Made by a program: the position numbers and the translations under genes. The notes beneath the pieces are model-generated. The model had not been told where the DNA came from. It was given only the letters and a program-made list of their open reading frames with translations, and ran no database searches. A stretch of DNA of 64,000 nucleotides from Mytilisepta virgata. Taxonomy: Eukaryota; Mollusca; Bivalvia; Mytilida; Mytilidae. The stretch spans positions 79,443,539 through 79,507,538 of the forward strand of contig CM051519.1 in the NCBI GenBank assembly GCA_028015205.1, given 5' to 3'. This document shows positions 35,545 to 46,544 of the stretch, one piece after another (position 1 is the stretch's first letter; each line of letters begins with the position of its first letter).

Positions 35545-36155
35545 CAAGAATATGTTTAAGTGAATTTCCAATGTGCGGCAATTTTCGACGCGGTCCATGT
35601 GTGGTTGCAATGCCCTACGGCCCTACTGATTTTACACAAGAAGATTTTTAAGTCAATTTTCTCATACGGTCTTATGTTAAACTATGTTCGGCTTTGGCGG
35701 TCATCTTGGATGGCATGCGGGGTCATTGGATATCATTATGATCAAGGATCATTTCTGCCAATCGCTTCTAATTTGCTCATTTGTTTCAGACAAGAACCCC
35801 ATAGGGCCCTTTGTCAAACTAAGTGCGTCTGGGATGGCGGATTGAGTCACTGGATACAATTCTGATAGAGGACCACTGCTACGTGTGCCAAGCTTAGTTC
35901 CAATTCGCTTACTGATTTCAGACAAGAAGACTTTTATGTCAATTTTGCCATAGGGTCCTATGTTAAATTATTTTCGGCTCTGTTGGCTATCTTGGATGAC
36001 GGTCGGGGTCATCGGAGACAATTCTGAAAGAGGACCACCTCAGAACCATTGCTGCCAAGTATTATTTCAATTGGCCCAGTGGTTTCAGAGAAGATCATTA
36101 AAGGAAAGTTTACGATGACGGATGCCAAATGATGGCAATAGCTCAGGTGAGCTAG
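35545..36155 (+). mobile_element. Helentron/pearl-like element (family H2), partial
   Basis: About 3.5 units of the ~165-bp core repeat are present. Landmarks are TTTCAGACAAGAAGA, GGTCCTATGTTAAA, TTCGGCT, ATCTTGGATG, GGGGTCAT, ATTCTGAAAGAGGACCAC, CATTGCTGCCAAG and TTCCAATTGG. It ends at TTTACGATGACGGATGCCAA, ATGATGGCAATAGCTCAG and GTGAGCT, the same terminal block as at 53335-53400 and (inverted) 58150-58210. Reading frames at 35560-35865 and 36009-36284 are by-products. Pearl elements and HINEs have this plan. Confidence 0.7.
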
Positions 36156-36799
36156 TGACACAGCAAACAAATTAAAAGATACTAAAGATTTAACCAAAAG
36201 AATGAAGACACTTGGCAAAAAAGCAAACATTTGACAAGACACCATAATGTAATCAGAACTACCATTAAAAACCGATACCGACATCTAGTGTTGATTCACA
36301 AAAAGAAATTTAAAAAAAAAAATTTGTCATGATTAATGTTTTGTTTTTCGTTGTGCTTTGCCATGTCTGTATAAGTATAAGAATGTCGCTGGTTTCTTTA
36401 ATTTCAAGTTAAACTGGATAGATAATACAAGATGCAGGTAATACTTACAATTAGAATTACTGGGATACAGTACATCATCTATTCAGAACAAAATTAGATT
36501 AAAGGAATGGGCTAGTTTCCTTTCTTTCCTTTTTAGTTGCCCTTGTAAAAATTCAGCTTGATGAGAAAATAAGAACAGATCGGTCAAGTCGTGGCAACTT
36601 TTTTCGATAGCCTACTAACAAATATGTCATCCAAACTCAACAAATGGTTTTAGACTAGAGTTCAGGATGTCAATAGTACGTCTTGTTACAAGGAGTCCAT
36701 ACCCATGCCGAAAGATGTATGGCGACTTCTTTTGTAGTTCACGAATTACATTTAAGCGTTATTATCTCATCAGCATTTACATACATGTATTACCTTTTC

Positions 36800-37070
36800 G
36801 AATTTTTTGTAAACTAGAGGCTTCCAGGAGCCTGCATCGCTTACCTGGAAATCATTTGCAGAATAATTGTTTGTTAATGTAAATCTTGACTTTAAGTAAA
36901 TTTCCCAAAGCGGCCTATGTTCAACAATGTTCAGCTCTGTCGGTCGGTGTCATCGGATATAATTCTGAAAGAAGACAACCTAAGAACCAAATTTTTGCTG
37001 CCAGGTTTTGTTCAAATTGGCTTTGTGGTTCACAAAATATCTTATGAGTAATATCACTGTAAGTTACACT
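36800..37070 (+). mobile_element. Family H2 element, 5' end fragment
   Basis: AACTAGAGGCTTCCAGGAGC then CTGCATCGCTTACCTGG is the same start block as at 51787 (AACTAGAGGCTCATAAGAGG, CTGTATCTCTCACCTG). One core unit follows (GGCCTATGTTCAACAATGTT, CATCGGATATAATTCTGAAA, TTTGCTGCCAGGTTTTG). The remainder is missing. It lies about 650 bp downstream of the partial element at 35.5-36.2 kb. Confidence 0.65.
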
Positions 37071-38055
37071 AGAATTTGTATGACTTCAAGGGTAATTTTA
37101 CCCAAAACTTTTTGTGAAAAGTACTAATGTAGGAACTGTTTACGATTCCGTCACATCTAGTGTACATGTAGTTTAAGTATTGATCTATACACGTCCGAGC
37201 AAGAACTGGTTACCATTCCTACACACATAGTTTACATGTTATTTAAGGGAAGATAAAGGGGAGATAATGACGTTGCCACGAGATACACATTGAGACGTCA
37301 TAGTATTCTTCAAGTACAAACCCTATTCGATCGTAGAATTTTTCTCAAATATCTCCGAAATAAGCACATGGACCCCAATTTAACAGAAGTTAAACGATAA
37401 CGTTGACGATAATTATAGTAAAATTAAAAGAAAAAATCATTAGAGGATTTTTTTCTACATACATCTAAAATTACCAAATCATAATAAATATTTCTTATTT
37501 GGATTAAATTTGCATAATTTTCTTATTATTTTACCAGTCTTTTTCGTCAATCATTTATCAGAATACAACGTCTATGTAGTTTGGAATATATTACAAAAGA
37601 CCCGGCGAAGATATCTGTTTTCGTTCAAAAGTTAGACAGTTTTGAAAAATGAAAAAGTTTGGGTTTTTGGCTCAAATATACCAAAATAAGCGTCAATTAT
37701 GTTAAAAACGTAGTCATGAAGGTATGTTTTTCTTTCCGTATTTGAAAAGTATACATAAAAATTTACCATCTGGTAACGAATTTTTCATTGATAATTGTAA
37801 TATCTTAATCACTTTTTTTTACCACTTAGCTGTCAAGTCGTAACTACCAATTTAACTTACCTTATTTTGTTCAAGAAACAAGCATATCTCTTTTATGGTA
37901 TTTGCAATGTGGAAGGGAGATAACTCTTAATATGTAATTCATTATTACATTCCTGGGCTGCGGAAAATACGTGTGTTCAAAATTTGAATGAAAATACATG
38001 TTTTTGAATAATATATTAAGCAAGTCATTTCACAATGGAATATTTTGTTCGATAT
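37071..38055. other. AT-rich intergenic DNA, no gene seen
   Basis: No coding feature. GGAAGGGAGATAACTC near 37911 is a short word that recurs widely in mollusc genomes, but I cannot define an element around it. Confidence 0.4.
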
Positions 38056-38141
38056 TCAGGGTTGCTTGTCTTACTAATAAAAAACAGAAAATAATAAATA
38101 TTGGGAAAATTTTGTATTCATAATCACAGATATTACACATA
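38056..38141 (+). repeat. Direct repeat of receptor 3' flank, distal copy
   Basis: This roughly 86-bp segment (ATATTCAGGGTTGCTTG to GATATTACACATA) matches 39430-39523, just past the end of the receptor gene, with small differences. Shared words are CTTGTCTTACTAATAAAAAA, AATTTTGTATTCATAA and CACAGATATTACACATA. Homology stops exactly at the TA where the pogo/Tigger-type end begins. Confidence 0.75.
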
Positions 38142-38290
38142 CAGTCGACTCTCGTTATCTTAAACTAGCTTGATTCGAATATTTTATGTGATCCCAAATG
38201 TTTTACAAAATTTTATTCGTTATGTTGAATATTTATCATCTTTCAAAACACCACCTTGCGGATTACATGTACAATGTATTTGATTTAAAT
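38142..38290 (+). mobile_element. pogo/Tigger-type terminus, truncated
   Basis: The sequence begins CAGTCGACTCTCGTTATCTT directly after TA. This closely resembles the terminal inverted repeat of pogo/Tigger DNA transposons. TTGATTCGAATATTTTATG follows, also typical of such ends. No matching inverted partner is visible nearby, apart from a weak 8-bp GTCGACTG at 39422-39429. An RT-element tail begins at about 38338. I read it as a truncated non-autonomous copy. Confidence 0.55.
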
Positions 38291-38337
38291 TTAAGTTATT
38301 ATAGATATACATTTGTAATATAAAATATTATAGATTA

Positions 38338-38620
38338 AATGAAAATGGACCTGTTCTATTGATGTTATCCCTTCCTTATACCGGATTTCACATGGGCAGC
38401 ATGGCGGCTGTCCTGCAGGAAGCAGAGACTGCTTACTCTTCCGGAGCACCTGAGTCTACCCCGGTATTTTGGTGGGGTTCATGTTGCTCATAGGTTTTTA
38501 GTTTTTAATTGTAATGGATGTATTGTTTTGGTCTTGTCTTCGTGGTTCTCCTGAGTTTGTCGGTTGTTTCGAGTGTACCCTCCTTCGAATGACCCTTTGA
38601 TATTTCTTTACTTTACTTAA
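38338..38620 (+). mobile_element. SGAPE-type RT-element tail, plus
   Basis: GAAAATGGACCTGTTCTATT leads into CTGCAGGAAGCAGAGACTGC, TTACTCTTCCGGAGCACCTG, GTGGGGTTCATGTTGCTC and a terminus at TTTCTTTACTTTACTTA near 38620. Order and terminus match the copy at 34.85-35.09 kb. It is 5'-truncated within the non-coding or post-RT part. Confidence 0.8.
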
Positions 38621-39429
38621 CTAATATATATATATAGGTTATATATTAATATATATAAATTGCTATAAATATAATATTTCATTATTTATTTATTTAAATT
38701 AAAATTCAACCAAAAAACATTGTAATTGAACAATTTTTATTATATAAAGAGTTTAGTAGCCTAAACTATTGAGAATTATTATAAAATATATTTATAATAT
38801 GAGTTGGACTTTGTCTGAAATGTAACTGTAAATTTATAACTTTGTATATAATATTTATTTTGTCAATAAATTGTTGTGTAGTGATCGATTTAATTTCAAA
38901 TAAATATGCTTCACTTTAAAAATAAAATGCTCAGATTTCTTATTTTACAATCAGAAAGCTAACATCAGTTAAATTTACGGGTAAATAGACATTTTCCCTT
39001 AAGTGAACCTCTTAATTCGTTGTCTAATATTTTAGCCCAGTAGTCGTTCGGGGAATAAACCGTTTCAGTATCGGTAATTGACAATCGGCGTCGATTGATT
39101 TTTTCTGCTATTGATTTATTGAAATTCTTATTGATTTGTAAAAACAATTCTTTTTGAGTAGATTAATTAGTGTCAATTTATCCACAAAGATATGTAATCA
39201 AAGAGTTAACCGATTTATTAACATTACTTGTCGTCTTACCCTTGGTTCGTACACAGTACGGACTGTCAAAAGCTGTTTGTTCTATTTTAATCAATTTTTA
39301 TTCAACTCTTTATAATTTTTTCTCTATTTCTCTGGGGCCTACAGATTAATTACCCCCCTCCGATTTCGTAACTACGAAAATTTGTCAGTTTCTTTTATTC
39401 GATTTTTTTTCGTGGTCTGACGTCGACTG
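38621..39429. other. AT-rich stretch with unrecognised 60-codon frame
   Basis: The segment 38630-38910 resembles the AT-rich interior of the 24.4-26.0 kb element near 25270-25400 (shared TATATAGGTT, AAATTCAACCAAAAAACATT and AATAAATATGCTTCAC words). A minus frame at 38965-39147 (contains SITDTETVYSPNDYWAKILD) has amino-acid composition more like a real protein than most frames here. It matches no family I know and lacks neighbours. It may be a relic of a coding element. Confidence 0.35.
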
Positions 39430-39523
39430 ATATGCAGGGTTACTTGTCTTACTAATAAAAAAAACAGAGAAGAGTAAATCATGTGATAATTTTGTATTCA
39501 TAACCACAGATATTACACATAAT
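39430..39523 (+). repeat. Direct repeat of receptor 3' flank, proximal copy
   Basis: Partner of 38056-38141. It lies 39-133 bp beyond the receptor stop codon (on the receptor's 3' side), so in the gene's orientation it would be 3' untranslated or immediate downstream sequence. Confidence 0.75.
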
Positions 39524-39562
39524 TCAAACATTAACAAATTTACAATATAAAAAAATAAGTGT

Positions 39563-40744
39563 TTATTGGCGGGTTACCTGTAACTCGCTTGACCACCTGT
39601 ATGCAGTAGATCTGAGTCCGGTCATGGTCACTGTGGACGATTTCTCTGAAGCGAAATAATTTTCTGTTGGACAACCAAATGTTTGTTTAAAAGATCTTAC
39701 CATTAACCAAAATGATTTTTGAAAATGTTTTCCATACAATGCATACACAAAAAAGTTTACACTAAACGTGCTGTAATAAAGTAACTGACATATGGATTGT
39801 AAAAATTTCTCGTACTTTTCTTTGCTAACTGGAACAACAATAATATTATAAAGTCTAGCGAGATGACTTGGAAAGTTTAAGACAAGAAACAATGACGACA
39901 CTATCAACAATGTTCTGGTAACTCTCATTTGTGATTTGTTTCTTAAATGTTTGTTTCTTCTCACTTTTAGAGAGTCTGTCGGATTATAACAGTGCTTCCG
40001 TCTGTTGTGGAATATTGCAGCTTTCCATATGACTCTAATATTCATGTACACAATGCAAATAAAAGGCATTATCATGGTAATTATTGTATCAACCCAAGTG
40101 ATAATATGCAAGATCTCTTCATAATCGTTTATAGCGGAGCACCACTTTCTAGATCCATATTGAGCAACTTTAGTTGTCCATATAGCAAAGTTATAAGCCG
40201 TTAATGCAAATATCGTAAGAATTGTCACTGCTATTTTCTGACGACGAATTGAACAAAGCATTGGCGCACGTAGTGGGTGGCATATTGCGATATAACGTTC
40301 TGTTGTAAATCCAACCACAAGCCATACAGATAAAAATCCGGCAAAATAGGTAACGTATACAACGATCTGACAGGCAACTGTTGTCGACAAAATATTTGAA
40401 GCTGTCTGGTCTATCCATGTAAGAAGTAATGTTATCAAAAATATATTGTCTACAAAAGCTAAAGTTGCTAAGAATACAGAAGAGGAATGTCTTCTTAGGT
40501 AACTTGAGGTAAAGACAGCAATTGAAGCTGTGTTTCCAAATAACCCAACAAGAACGATAACTGGAACTACCACGGTATAAATATTGACATATAATTTTTG
40601 TAAGTCAGTAGAATCATGTTCAACAACCTCGATTGTTTTGTTGCTAAATATTGTCACGTTTGTGTTTGGCATTGTTTGATACATTTGTGCATTACTGATA
40701 TTTATTAACTGCTGATGTTGTGTTCTCGTGAGTGGTACAGACAT
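39563..40744 (-). CDS. Class A G-protein-coupled receptor (peptide-type)
   Basis: The 393-residue product is a seven-helix receptor of the plasma membrane. It has an N-terminal ectodomain with N-glycosylation sequons at N15, N29 and N35. TM1 is at about 54-78 with GN (N71); TM2 has LAFVD (D99). TM3 starts at C125 and ends in TERY (148-151) as the DRY motif. C202 in loop 2 can pair with C125. TM5 has P227; TM6 contains LVLNFPSH with P292. TM7 ends NFFVY (330-334) in place of NPxxY. The basic loop 3 and Ser/Thr-rich tail suit G-protein and arrestin coupling. The layout fits lophotrochozoan neuropeptide receptors, but the ligand cannot be named. The coding region is a single open exon. On the gene strand TTTTTTCATTTATTATAG immediately precedes GC-ATG, so a 5' UTR intron probably ends 2 nt before the start. 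The stop overlaps AATAAA. Confidence 0.93.
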   Translation of the reverse strand: MSVPLTRTQHQQLINISNAQMYQTMPNTNVTIFSNKTIEVVEHDSTDLQKLYVNIYTVVVPVIVLVGLFGNTASIAVFTSSYLRRHSSSVFLATLAFVDNIFLITLLLTWIDQTASNILSTTVACQIVVYVTYFAGFLSVWLVVGFTTERYIAICHPLRAPMLCSIRRQKIAVTILTIFALTAYNFAIWTTKVAQYGSRKWCSAINDYEEILHIITWVDTIITMIMPFICIVYMNIRVIWKAAIFHNRRKHCYNPTDSLKVRRNKHLRNKSQMRVTRTLLIVSSLFLVLNFPSHLARLYNIIVVPVSKEKYEKFLQSICQLLYYSTFSVNFFVYALYGKHFQKSFWLMVRSFKQTFGCPTENYFASEKSSTVTMTGLRSTAYRWSSELQVTRQ

Positions 40745-40746
40745 GC

Positions 40747-40764
40747 CTATAATAAATGAAAAAA
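40747..40764 (-). promoter_or_regulatory. Candidate 3' splice site before receptor ATG
   Basis: Read on the minus strand, a T-rich tract is followed by TTATTATAG and then GC-ATG of the receptor. A pyrimidine tract and AG two bases before the start codon suggests that the coding exon begins at 40746 and that a non-coding 5' exon lies further upstream (to the right). This is sequence inference only, with no transcript evidence. Confidence 0.5.
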
Positions 40765-41204
40765 TTCATTATGATCTATTCATGCAAAGAAAATCAAAAT
40801 GACATTACATTGTAGAAATTGTGATGAAATATATTATTCGCTGTAGTATAAACGTTAAATTTAAAGCTAAACAATGGTAATAAAAATGTAATGAATTGAA
40901 ACATATCGTCAAAGGGAAATTGAGGGTTACCATACTGAATCTTATATTGCTCCTAAAAGTTGAAGTATAGAGGTAAAATAATTGTTCATGTGAACACTCC
41001 CTACAAGATAATAGTTTAACTTATAATGTTTATTGATAATACATATTGTATGATAGCGATGTCAAGGCATTGTATATGCATTTATGTATTTCCACAATAT
41101 TCTATTATGTCGATTAGTGTTATTCGTCCAACTACATCTGCGACACTTCTGTTGTGCTCAGAATCAAACATGTTGAAAACTAACTGTTAATTGATTAATG
41201 TGTT

Positions 41205-41470
41205 GTTTACATAACGTCTGGTGGCAAATATTTCATGCTTTTTCAGGACGAGAACCAGTTCAACGATTTACCAAACCATTCAAATAGGAATGGGGCGGAA
41301 CACGGGGAACCGATTTTGATTATTACTGTAAAGGGTGGATGGATGGATAGGGTTGGGTAATATAGCCTTCTGTAGCGGCATTAGCCTACCATACTTCGAA
41401 AACTACAGAAGGGGTCTTTAGCGTGCAGGAAGCGTGGCATTCTCCAAACACGTTACCCGCTATGTCTAAA
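41205..41470 (+). repeat. Dispersed repeat family E
   Basis: Landmarks are GTCTGGTGGCAAATATTTCA, ACTGTAAAGGGTGGATGG, ATAGCCTTCTGTAGCGGC, AACTACAGAAGGGGTCTTTA and TCCAAACACGTT. A longer copy lies at 61225-61765 in the same orientation. It lies upstream of the receptor's 5' end (the receptor is on the minus strand). It has no coding content. Confidence 0.65.
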
Positions 41471-42419
41471 TGTTGAAATAGTTGAAATAGTCAAATTACT
41501 AAGTGAAAAATGAGTAAAGTCAGAGCTAACTAAGGGCATGACTAGATGGAGATACTCTTTAGTTTCAAACGACTCATATCTCAACACAGGGTTCTAGACT
41601 AGTGACCTTGAAAGCCAAAACCGATATCCGAAATGTGTAGAAACCATTGATGGATAGAACTGTTGTTGAGAGACACTTCTTTATTTCCTAAAATTCACAC
41701 TTTTACAGCGGTATATTTAAGTAAAAATGTATCTGTTATGACTTTTTGTGTCACAAAGTACATCAAGTGAGGATGTTGAATGCATTTCCCCCTAGGGGAA
41801 CTACCTTAGGCTATGTGAACTTTGATTTATTATATTAAGGTGATTTTGAATGTTGTGAAACCTTAAATGAAACAAAAGCGTAAGAAACATCAAAGCAAAA
41901 ATTACAAGGAAAATAAAAGTATCCCTATGCTTATGTAAATGAAATGAATACATTTGCTAAATATACTTCGCTTATTGTGATTAGATATCATTAACCGGAT
42001 CAACGGGAAAATCCAGTAATAAGTTTGGCAAAATAAGTGGGTGGTTTCCAAGATGAAATAGAATCTAGTTTATTGTCACTCAGACAGCTTCTTGTTTTTG
42101 TTTACTTTGGAGATAATACATTTTATAATCGCCCTTGAAGTATTGCTTCAGTCAAAATTTATACTAACAATCCAAAAAGCAATATTTATTTGTTCACTCG
42201 TAAGGTGATCTGGTTATCCTATACACCAATGAAATACACAAAACATTCGATAGAAGCAGAAAATAAATATGTTTATGGAAGATATACATGGCATACTAAG
42301 TCACTTGGTTACAAACGAATTGTGGAGGTCGAACATTTTCTAAAGGACGCATTCTCAGACAACGTTAAATTCTCTTGATTCTATCATGATCAGTAAGATG
42401 TGAAGGTATACTGAGGTCT

Positions 42420-42494
42420 CACTGTATCGCAGTACAATTTTTTCAAGGTGGCGTCAAAATTACGTTGAAATAACGTTGGAAGCGCGATACAGTG
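42420..42494. repeat. Small inverted repeat (75 bp)
   Basis: CACTGTATCGC at 42420-42430 is exactly inverted as GCGATACAGTG at 42484-42494, with partial matching outside (GGTCT against GGGCC). This could be a very short MITE remnant; target duplications are not clear. Confidence 0.45.
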
Positions 42495-42811
42495 GGGCCA
42501 GCGATACAGACGGAGCAGAGTATACATACTGACTATGATATATTGAGTCGTAAATCAACAAATTGTGCCCATCTTTAATATCAAAATTGATTTCATAGAA
42601 TATAGGCAAAAGAATACTGAAGGGACAAAACACTGGGAAAAATCCACAAATTCGATGTCCAAGGAAAAACAAAGTCAGGAGAATTGAACAACAACATACA
42701 AACGCCACAATGATACATGTATGACTATAAAAATTAAAAACGTAGAATTTATTATTACCAATGAGTCAATTTCTCTGCTGCTGGGTATCGGCAAGCTGAT
42801 TTGCTAGTATG

Positions 42812-43060
42812 TTTATTTTGATACTAGCTCGACACTAATACTTTACATTTACTGTTGTACAAACTAAGGAGTATCTCTATCATGCATAGCTCTGTCTATA
42901 GATGGTTTTGGCTTTTCCTTTTTTTGCATTTTTTTAACTTGATTATAATTTTTTTTATTAGATTTTAATCTAATAGCTAGGTCTCGAGCACAACTGATGT
43001 GTCGTAAACCGACGAAATGTGCTCATCTTGTAGAATGTATTATGTATAAACGATACATGA
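42812..43060 (+). repeat. Dispersed repeat family D with module B end
   Basis: TTTTGATACTAGCTCGACAC, AAGGAGTATCTCT, GCTCTGTCTATAGATGG and GGTTTTGGCTTTTCC match family D at 17.66 kb. It then continues to TCTCGAGCACAACTGATGTG and CGACGAAATGTGCTCATC, which resembles module B at 33.2 kb. Families D and B may thus be parts of one longer parent element. Confidence 0.6.
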
Positions 43061-45076
43061 GAATAAATTGCCTTTTTCGAGGTGATCAAAACAGATGTCA
43101 AAAGAATATCAATTCACTTATACGTATGAATATATTTATGTAGGAACGTTATGGTAAATTAAAAAATTACATCAGACACTTGGTCATATTTCATGTATCT
43201 GTTGGCAATATGCAGTAATTCGGAATATTAATAGATTTATTTTCTAATTTCCGATCTTACTACCAATGTTTGGGCTAATGAGTTTCACTATGCTTGATGT
43301 ACAATTACATGTTCGTGGTATATTTGTATTTGAAATGCTTAAGTGGTAACTGAACTTTCCAGTTTCAGTGTAGAAATGATGAAGTTCTTAAATATCATTT
43401 AAATTTGTAATGATAAAAGGCAAAAATTACAAAAAAAAAAAAAAATTCATACGTCTTAATTAGTAAAGGATTTGTCATTGTGTCGTGGTTCATCAGAAGG
43501 GTGTTATTATTTTATTTATAGGACTAGTTCTAAATAAAGTCTATCCTTATTTAATAAATATGTAATTTGTGTTGTTTATTCATTGTAATTTGAGGTAATA
43601 AGTAATGAAAAAAGATATCTTGTTTTAAATTTGAAGCTATATTTTGTCGATTTTATCGTGAGAGATTTAACTAATTTAAAACAAACAACTATGTGCTTAA
43701 AAATACCGAAGTCAATATATAACTTAAAACATAAGGATTATTTTAGTTTGAAAAAAGGAATCTCATTTCAAATAATTATACGGGTATAATAATTTATTTC
43801 TTCAAAGTGGATATCATAAAAGATTTTTTATCACATTGAGATTGTTCCTATTTTATCGTTTTTTTTTTCCTTCTAATTGCATTCGCTAATTAAAGTGTTT
43901 TTCAGAAATGATTAATTTGAAGGTCAACCATGAAAAAGATTGAAAAAATTAAATGATAAAGCATGATTTGATATAAAACTTACGGTCTAAGTCCCAAATA
44001 TCCATCAATACTATGTCCACAGGTGTTATTCCCAAATTATCAACCCTCTGTTACTTTTCAATATGAACCATGCAACAGCCATTATGATATCATGAATATA
44101 AAGGATACCATACAATTTATAGCATACGATGCTGTTTTGAACAAGATGTACAACAAAGTGATACAGAAATCAACAGACCGTCTTTATATACGTAGTTATC
44201 AATTCCATTGACTAGCTTATAATTAAGCTTCGATGGCATGGTTCAATTGCCGATAAGTAATCTATTTACGTGACAAACATCTTCCATCGTAAACTGATTC
44301 GGTAGTAATTTTCGTCCCTACAGATTACAATATTCCGCTGCTGTCATCCAGACAAATTGATCATTTACTTCAATTTTGGTTTAAAACGGCTTTTCCTTGT
44401 GTACTTGCTAATTTGTTTCCGGTAAAATTAATTAGTAACAGATGACCGGGAGGTACTCTATATACAATTTTGTATTTTCTATTCATTATAATGTTTGTTT
44501 ATACTTTTTCTAACTTCATGCACATTTCTAATATAATGATAGTGTTGTTGTTGTTGTTGTTGTTGCCTTTGTTTGTTTTTAGAGGTTCTTTTATCGAACT
44601 TTTTTTTTTAATTCCGATAGCTACTTTTTACCTTCCATGTGCGAAAAAGAATTCCTTGGAACGAATTTTAAAGACTCCATCAATATTAAAAATTTTGAGC
44701 TACTACATGTATGAGGTACGCGAGGAACAACAACAACAAAACAAATAAATGTGTACATTGTATAGTTATATTATAAGTAATGACCTTGTAGTATCATGAA
44801 AATTTAAACTGCGGACAAAATTGTACAATGAGGCGTTTGTTCAGAGAGAAGTTCTGCCCAACCAGTTATTGTCAGCTTCTATTCATGTTGCCAGAACAAT
44901 GCGACGACGCTGCGAGAACCTTTTCCTCACCAGTATCGGTAAATAATTTTTTTTCGGTAAATCGATAAATAAATATTCTCTCTTGAACAAGTAAGTTTAT
45001 ACAAGTTGAGATTTTTTTACTTGATGCCAGTTTACACATATTTAGCCTAAGAGTTATTTCCCTTTTCGTTGCAATT
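43061..45076. other. AT-rich DNA with microsatellites, no confident gene
   Basis: A (GTT)n run lies at about 44545-44568, a CAACAACAACAA run near 44728, and a poly-A tract near 43431-43446. A 62-codon frame at 44023-44211 (starts MLFPNYQPSVTFQYEPCNSH) is preceded by TGTCCACAG, which could be an acceptor. I cannot connect it to other exons and do not call it a gene. Confidence 0.35.
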
Positions 45077-45090
45077 GACTCGCTTGTTGC

Positions 45091-45356
45091 TTGTTTGTTT
45101 GTTTAGTTGGGGTTTAACGCCGTTTTCAGCACATTTGGCTATTTCGCGGCGGCCAGTTTTTATTGGTGGAGGAAGCCGGAGTACCCGGAGAGAACCACCG
45201 ACCTTCGGTAGGAAAATTAGCAATCCTTGTCAATTAAGTTCGGAGTCGAACACACCCGCCACAGGTGAGATTCGAACTCACAACCCCAGCGTTGACAGGC
45301 TAGTGATCATTAGTAGTCATGACGAACCACCTAGAAAACTCGGCCACCGAGGCCCC
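45091..45356 (-). mobile_element. tRNA-derived SINE with 14-bp target duplication
   Basis: Identical flanks GACTCGCTTGTTGC lie at 45077-45090 and 45357-45370. On the minus strand the element starts GGGGCCTCGGTGGCCGAG (tRNA-like 5' end with A-box region). It then has GTGAGTTCGAATCTCACC (B-box) about 70 nt later and an AAAC-repeat tail against the left flank. The length of 266 bp is typical for a SINE. The 107-codon plus frame across it (45069-45392) is an artefact. The identical target duplication suggests relatively recent insertion. Polymerase III transcription would run right to left. Confidence 0.88.
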
Positions 45357-45370
45357 GACTCGCTTGTTGC

Positions 45371-46544
45371 AGTTAGAACATGGTGTAAATAGAACTGTTA
45401 ATTAGACGGTTAACAAACCAAAGGGGCGGACACTAACTAATAAAGTATTTTCACGCATATTACGCAATTTTCTTCTATTCAAATAAACGCAGTCCTGATC
45501 ACGAATTAATGTACTCTTTCCATATATGACATACATGTGTAACTGACCCCTCTTTATTGGTATATAATTGTTATATACCTTACTTTATGAGTAGATCAGA
45601 GTTTTTGGTCATTTTGGCGCATTCTAGTTACAAAAACACACGAAAAAGTCTCGCTGAAGAAACAACATCACTAAATTACTTTAAATTCCATTAATAATTT
45701 TGTGGGAGCAACCTAAATCTGTTACCAGATATTTAACATTTAATATGGCTATAATGTCACATATGGGTTTGTAAACAAAGATATGTTTAATGTATCTTTT
45801 CAACCAGTTAAACTTCAACAGAATACAATAAAAACTTTCAAAACAAACGGCATAAGTATGAGTAACATTGGGTCAACAACCTCCACAAATATGTGGATAT
45901 CTATCATCAGAAAATAGAAAACTAAACGTAGTTACATGTTTTACGCAATTCATTTATAATACGAAATTTGAAGTCCAAAACTTGCAAGGCAAAGTTCATC
46001 GAATATTAAACATTTCCAAATTTTTATTCTAGGACCCTTTATGTTCTGAATTTATTTATATCTCAACTGGTCTAAAGCGGTCTAAATATTGGACATACAT
46101 ATAACCCTCAGGGCGTTAGCAAGATATGGGTATATCCGATTAATACCATGTTACTTTGCACAGTGCAAATTATAGATTTTAATAATTTAGGAGGGAGGTC
46201 TTCCGAGAATTCACAACAACAATGCAATAAAAAAGTATAATGGCCGGATATCGGTTACAGTTTATTGCATCATGGTATAAGAGATTTTATCCCGACTCTG
46301 TTAAAAATACTGTCTTTCCATTGGCTACAAAGTTTTTTTGTATCCCGTCTCCGCGATCTGTATCCCCCTCCCTTGAAATCACGTGATTCCCTTTCGCTAT
46401 TTTCTGTTAACAAATTGTTTTAAACTTTATAATATAAGTTTTGCTTTTTTACATTCCACAAAAATTATAAAAAAAACATACTAAAGGCCATAATATAAAA
46501 AAATCCTGATTTGAAAATTTCATCGCCGGGATAAATTCGTTATA
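45371..46544. other. AT-rich intergenic DNA, no gene seen
   Basis: No coding feature recognised. At 46360-46392 the sequence TCCCCCTCCCTTGAAATCAC precedes GTGATTCCC. It leads into the MITE at 46.5 kb without defined repeat boundaries. Confidence 0.4.

Noticed and set aside
37905..37930. GGAAGGGAGATAACTC as an element border
   Set aside because: A word common in mollusc DNA, but no inverted partner or target duplication could be defined here.
39992..40204. Plus-strand and second minus-strand frames inside the receptor gene
   Set aside because: Shadow frames of the intact receptor CDS.
45069..45392. 107-codon plus-strand frame with Arg/Pro-rich C-terminal part
   Set aside because: It runs across the antisense of a SINE whose target duplications and A/B boxes explain the whole interval.
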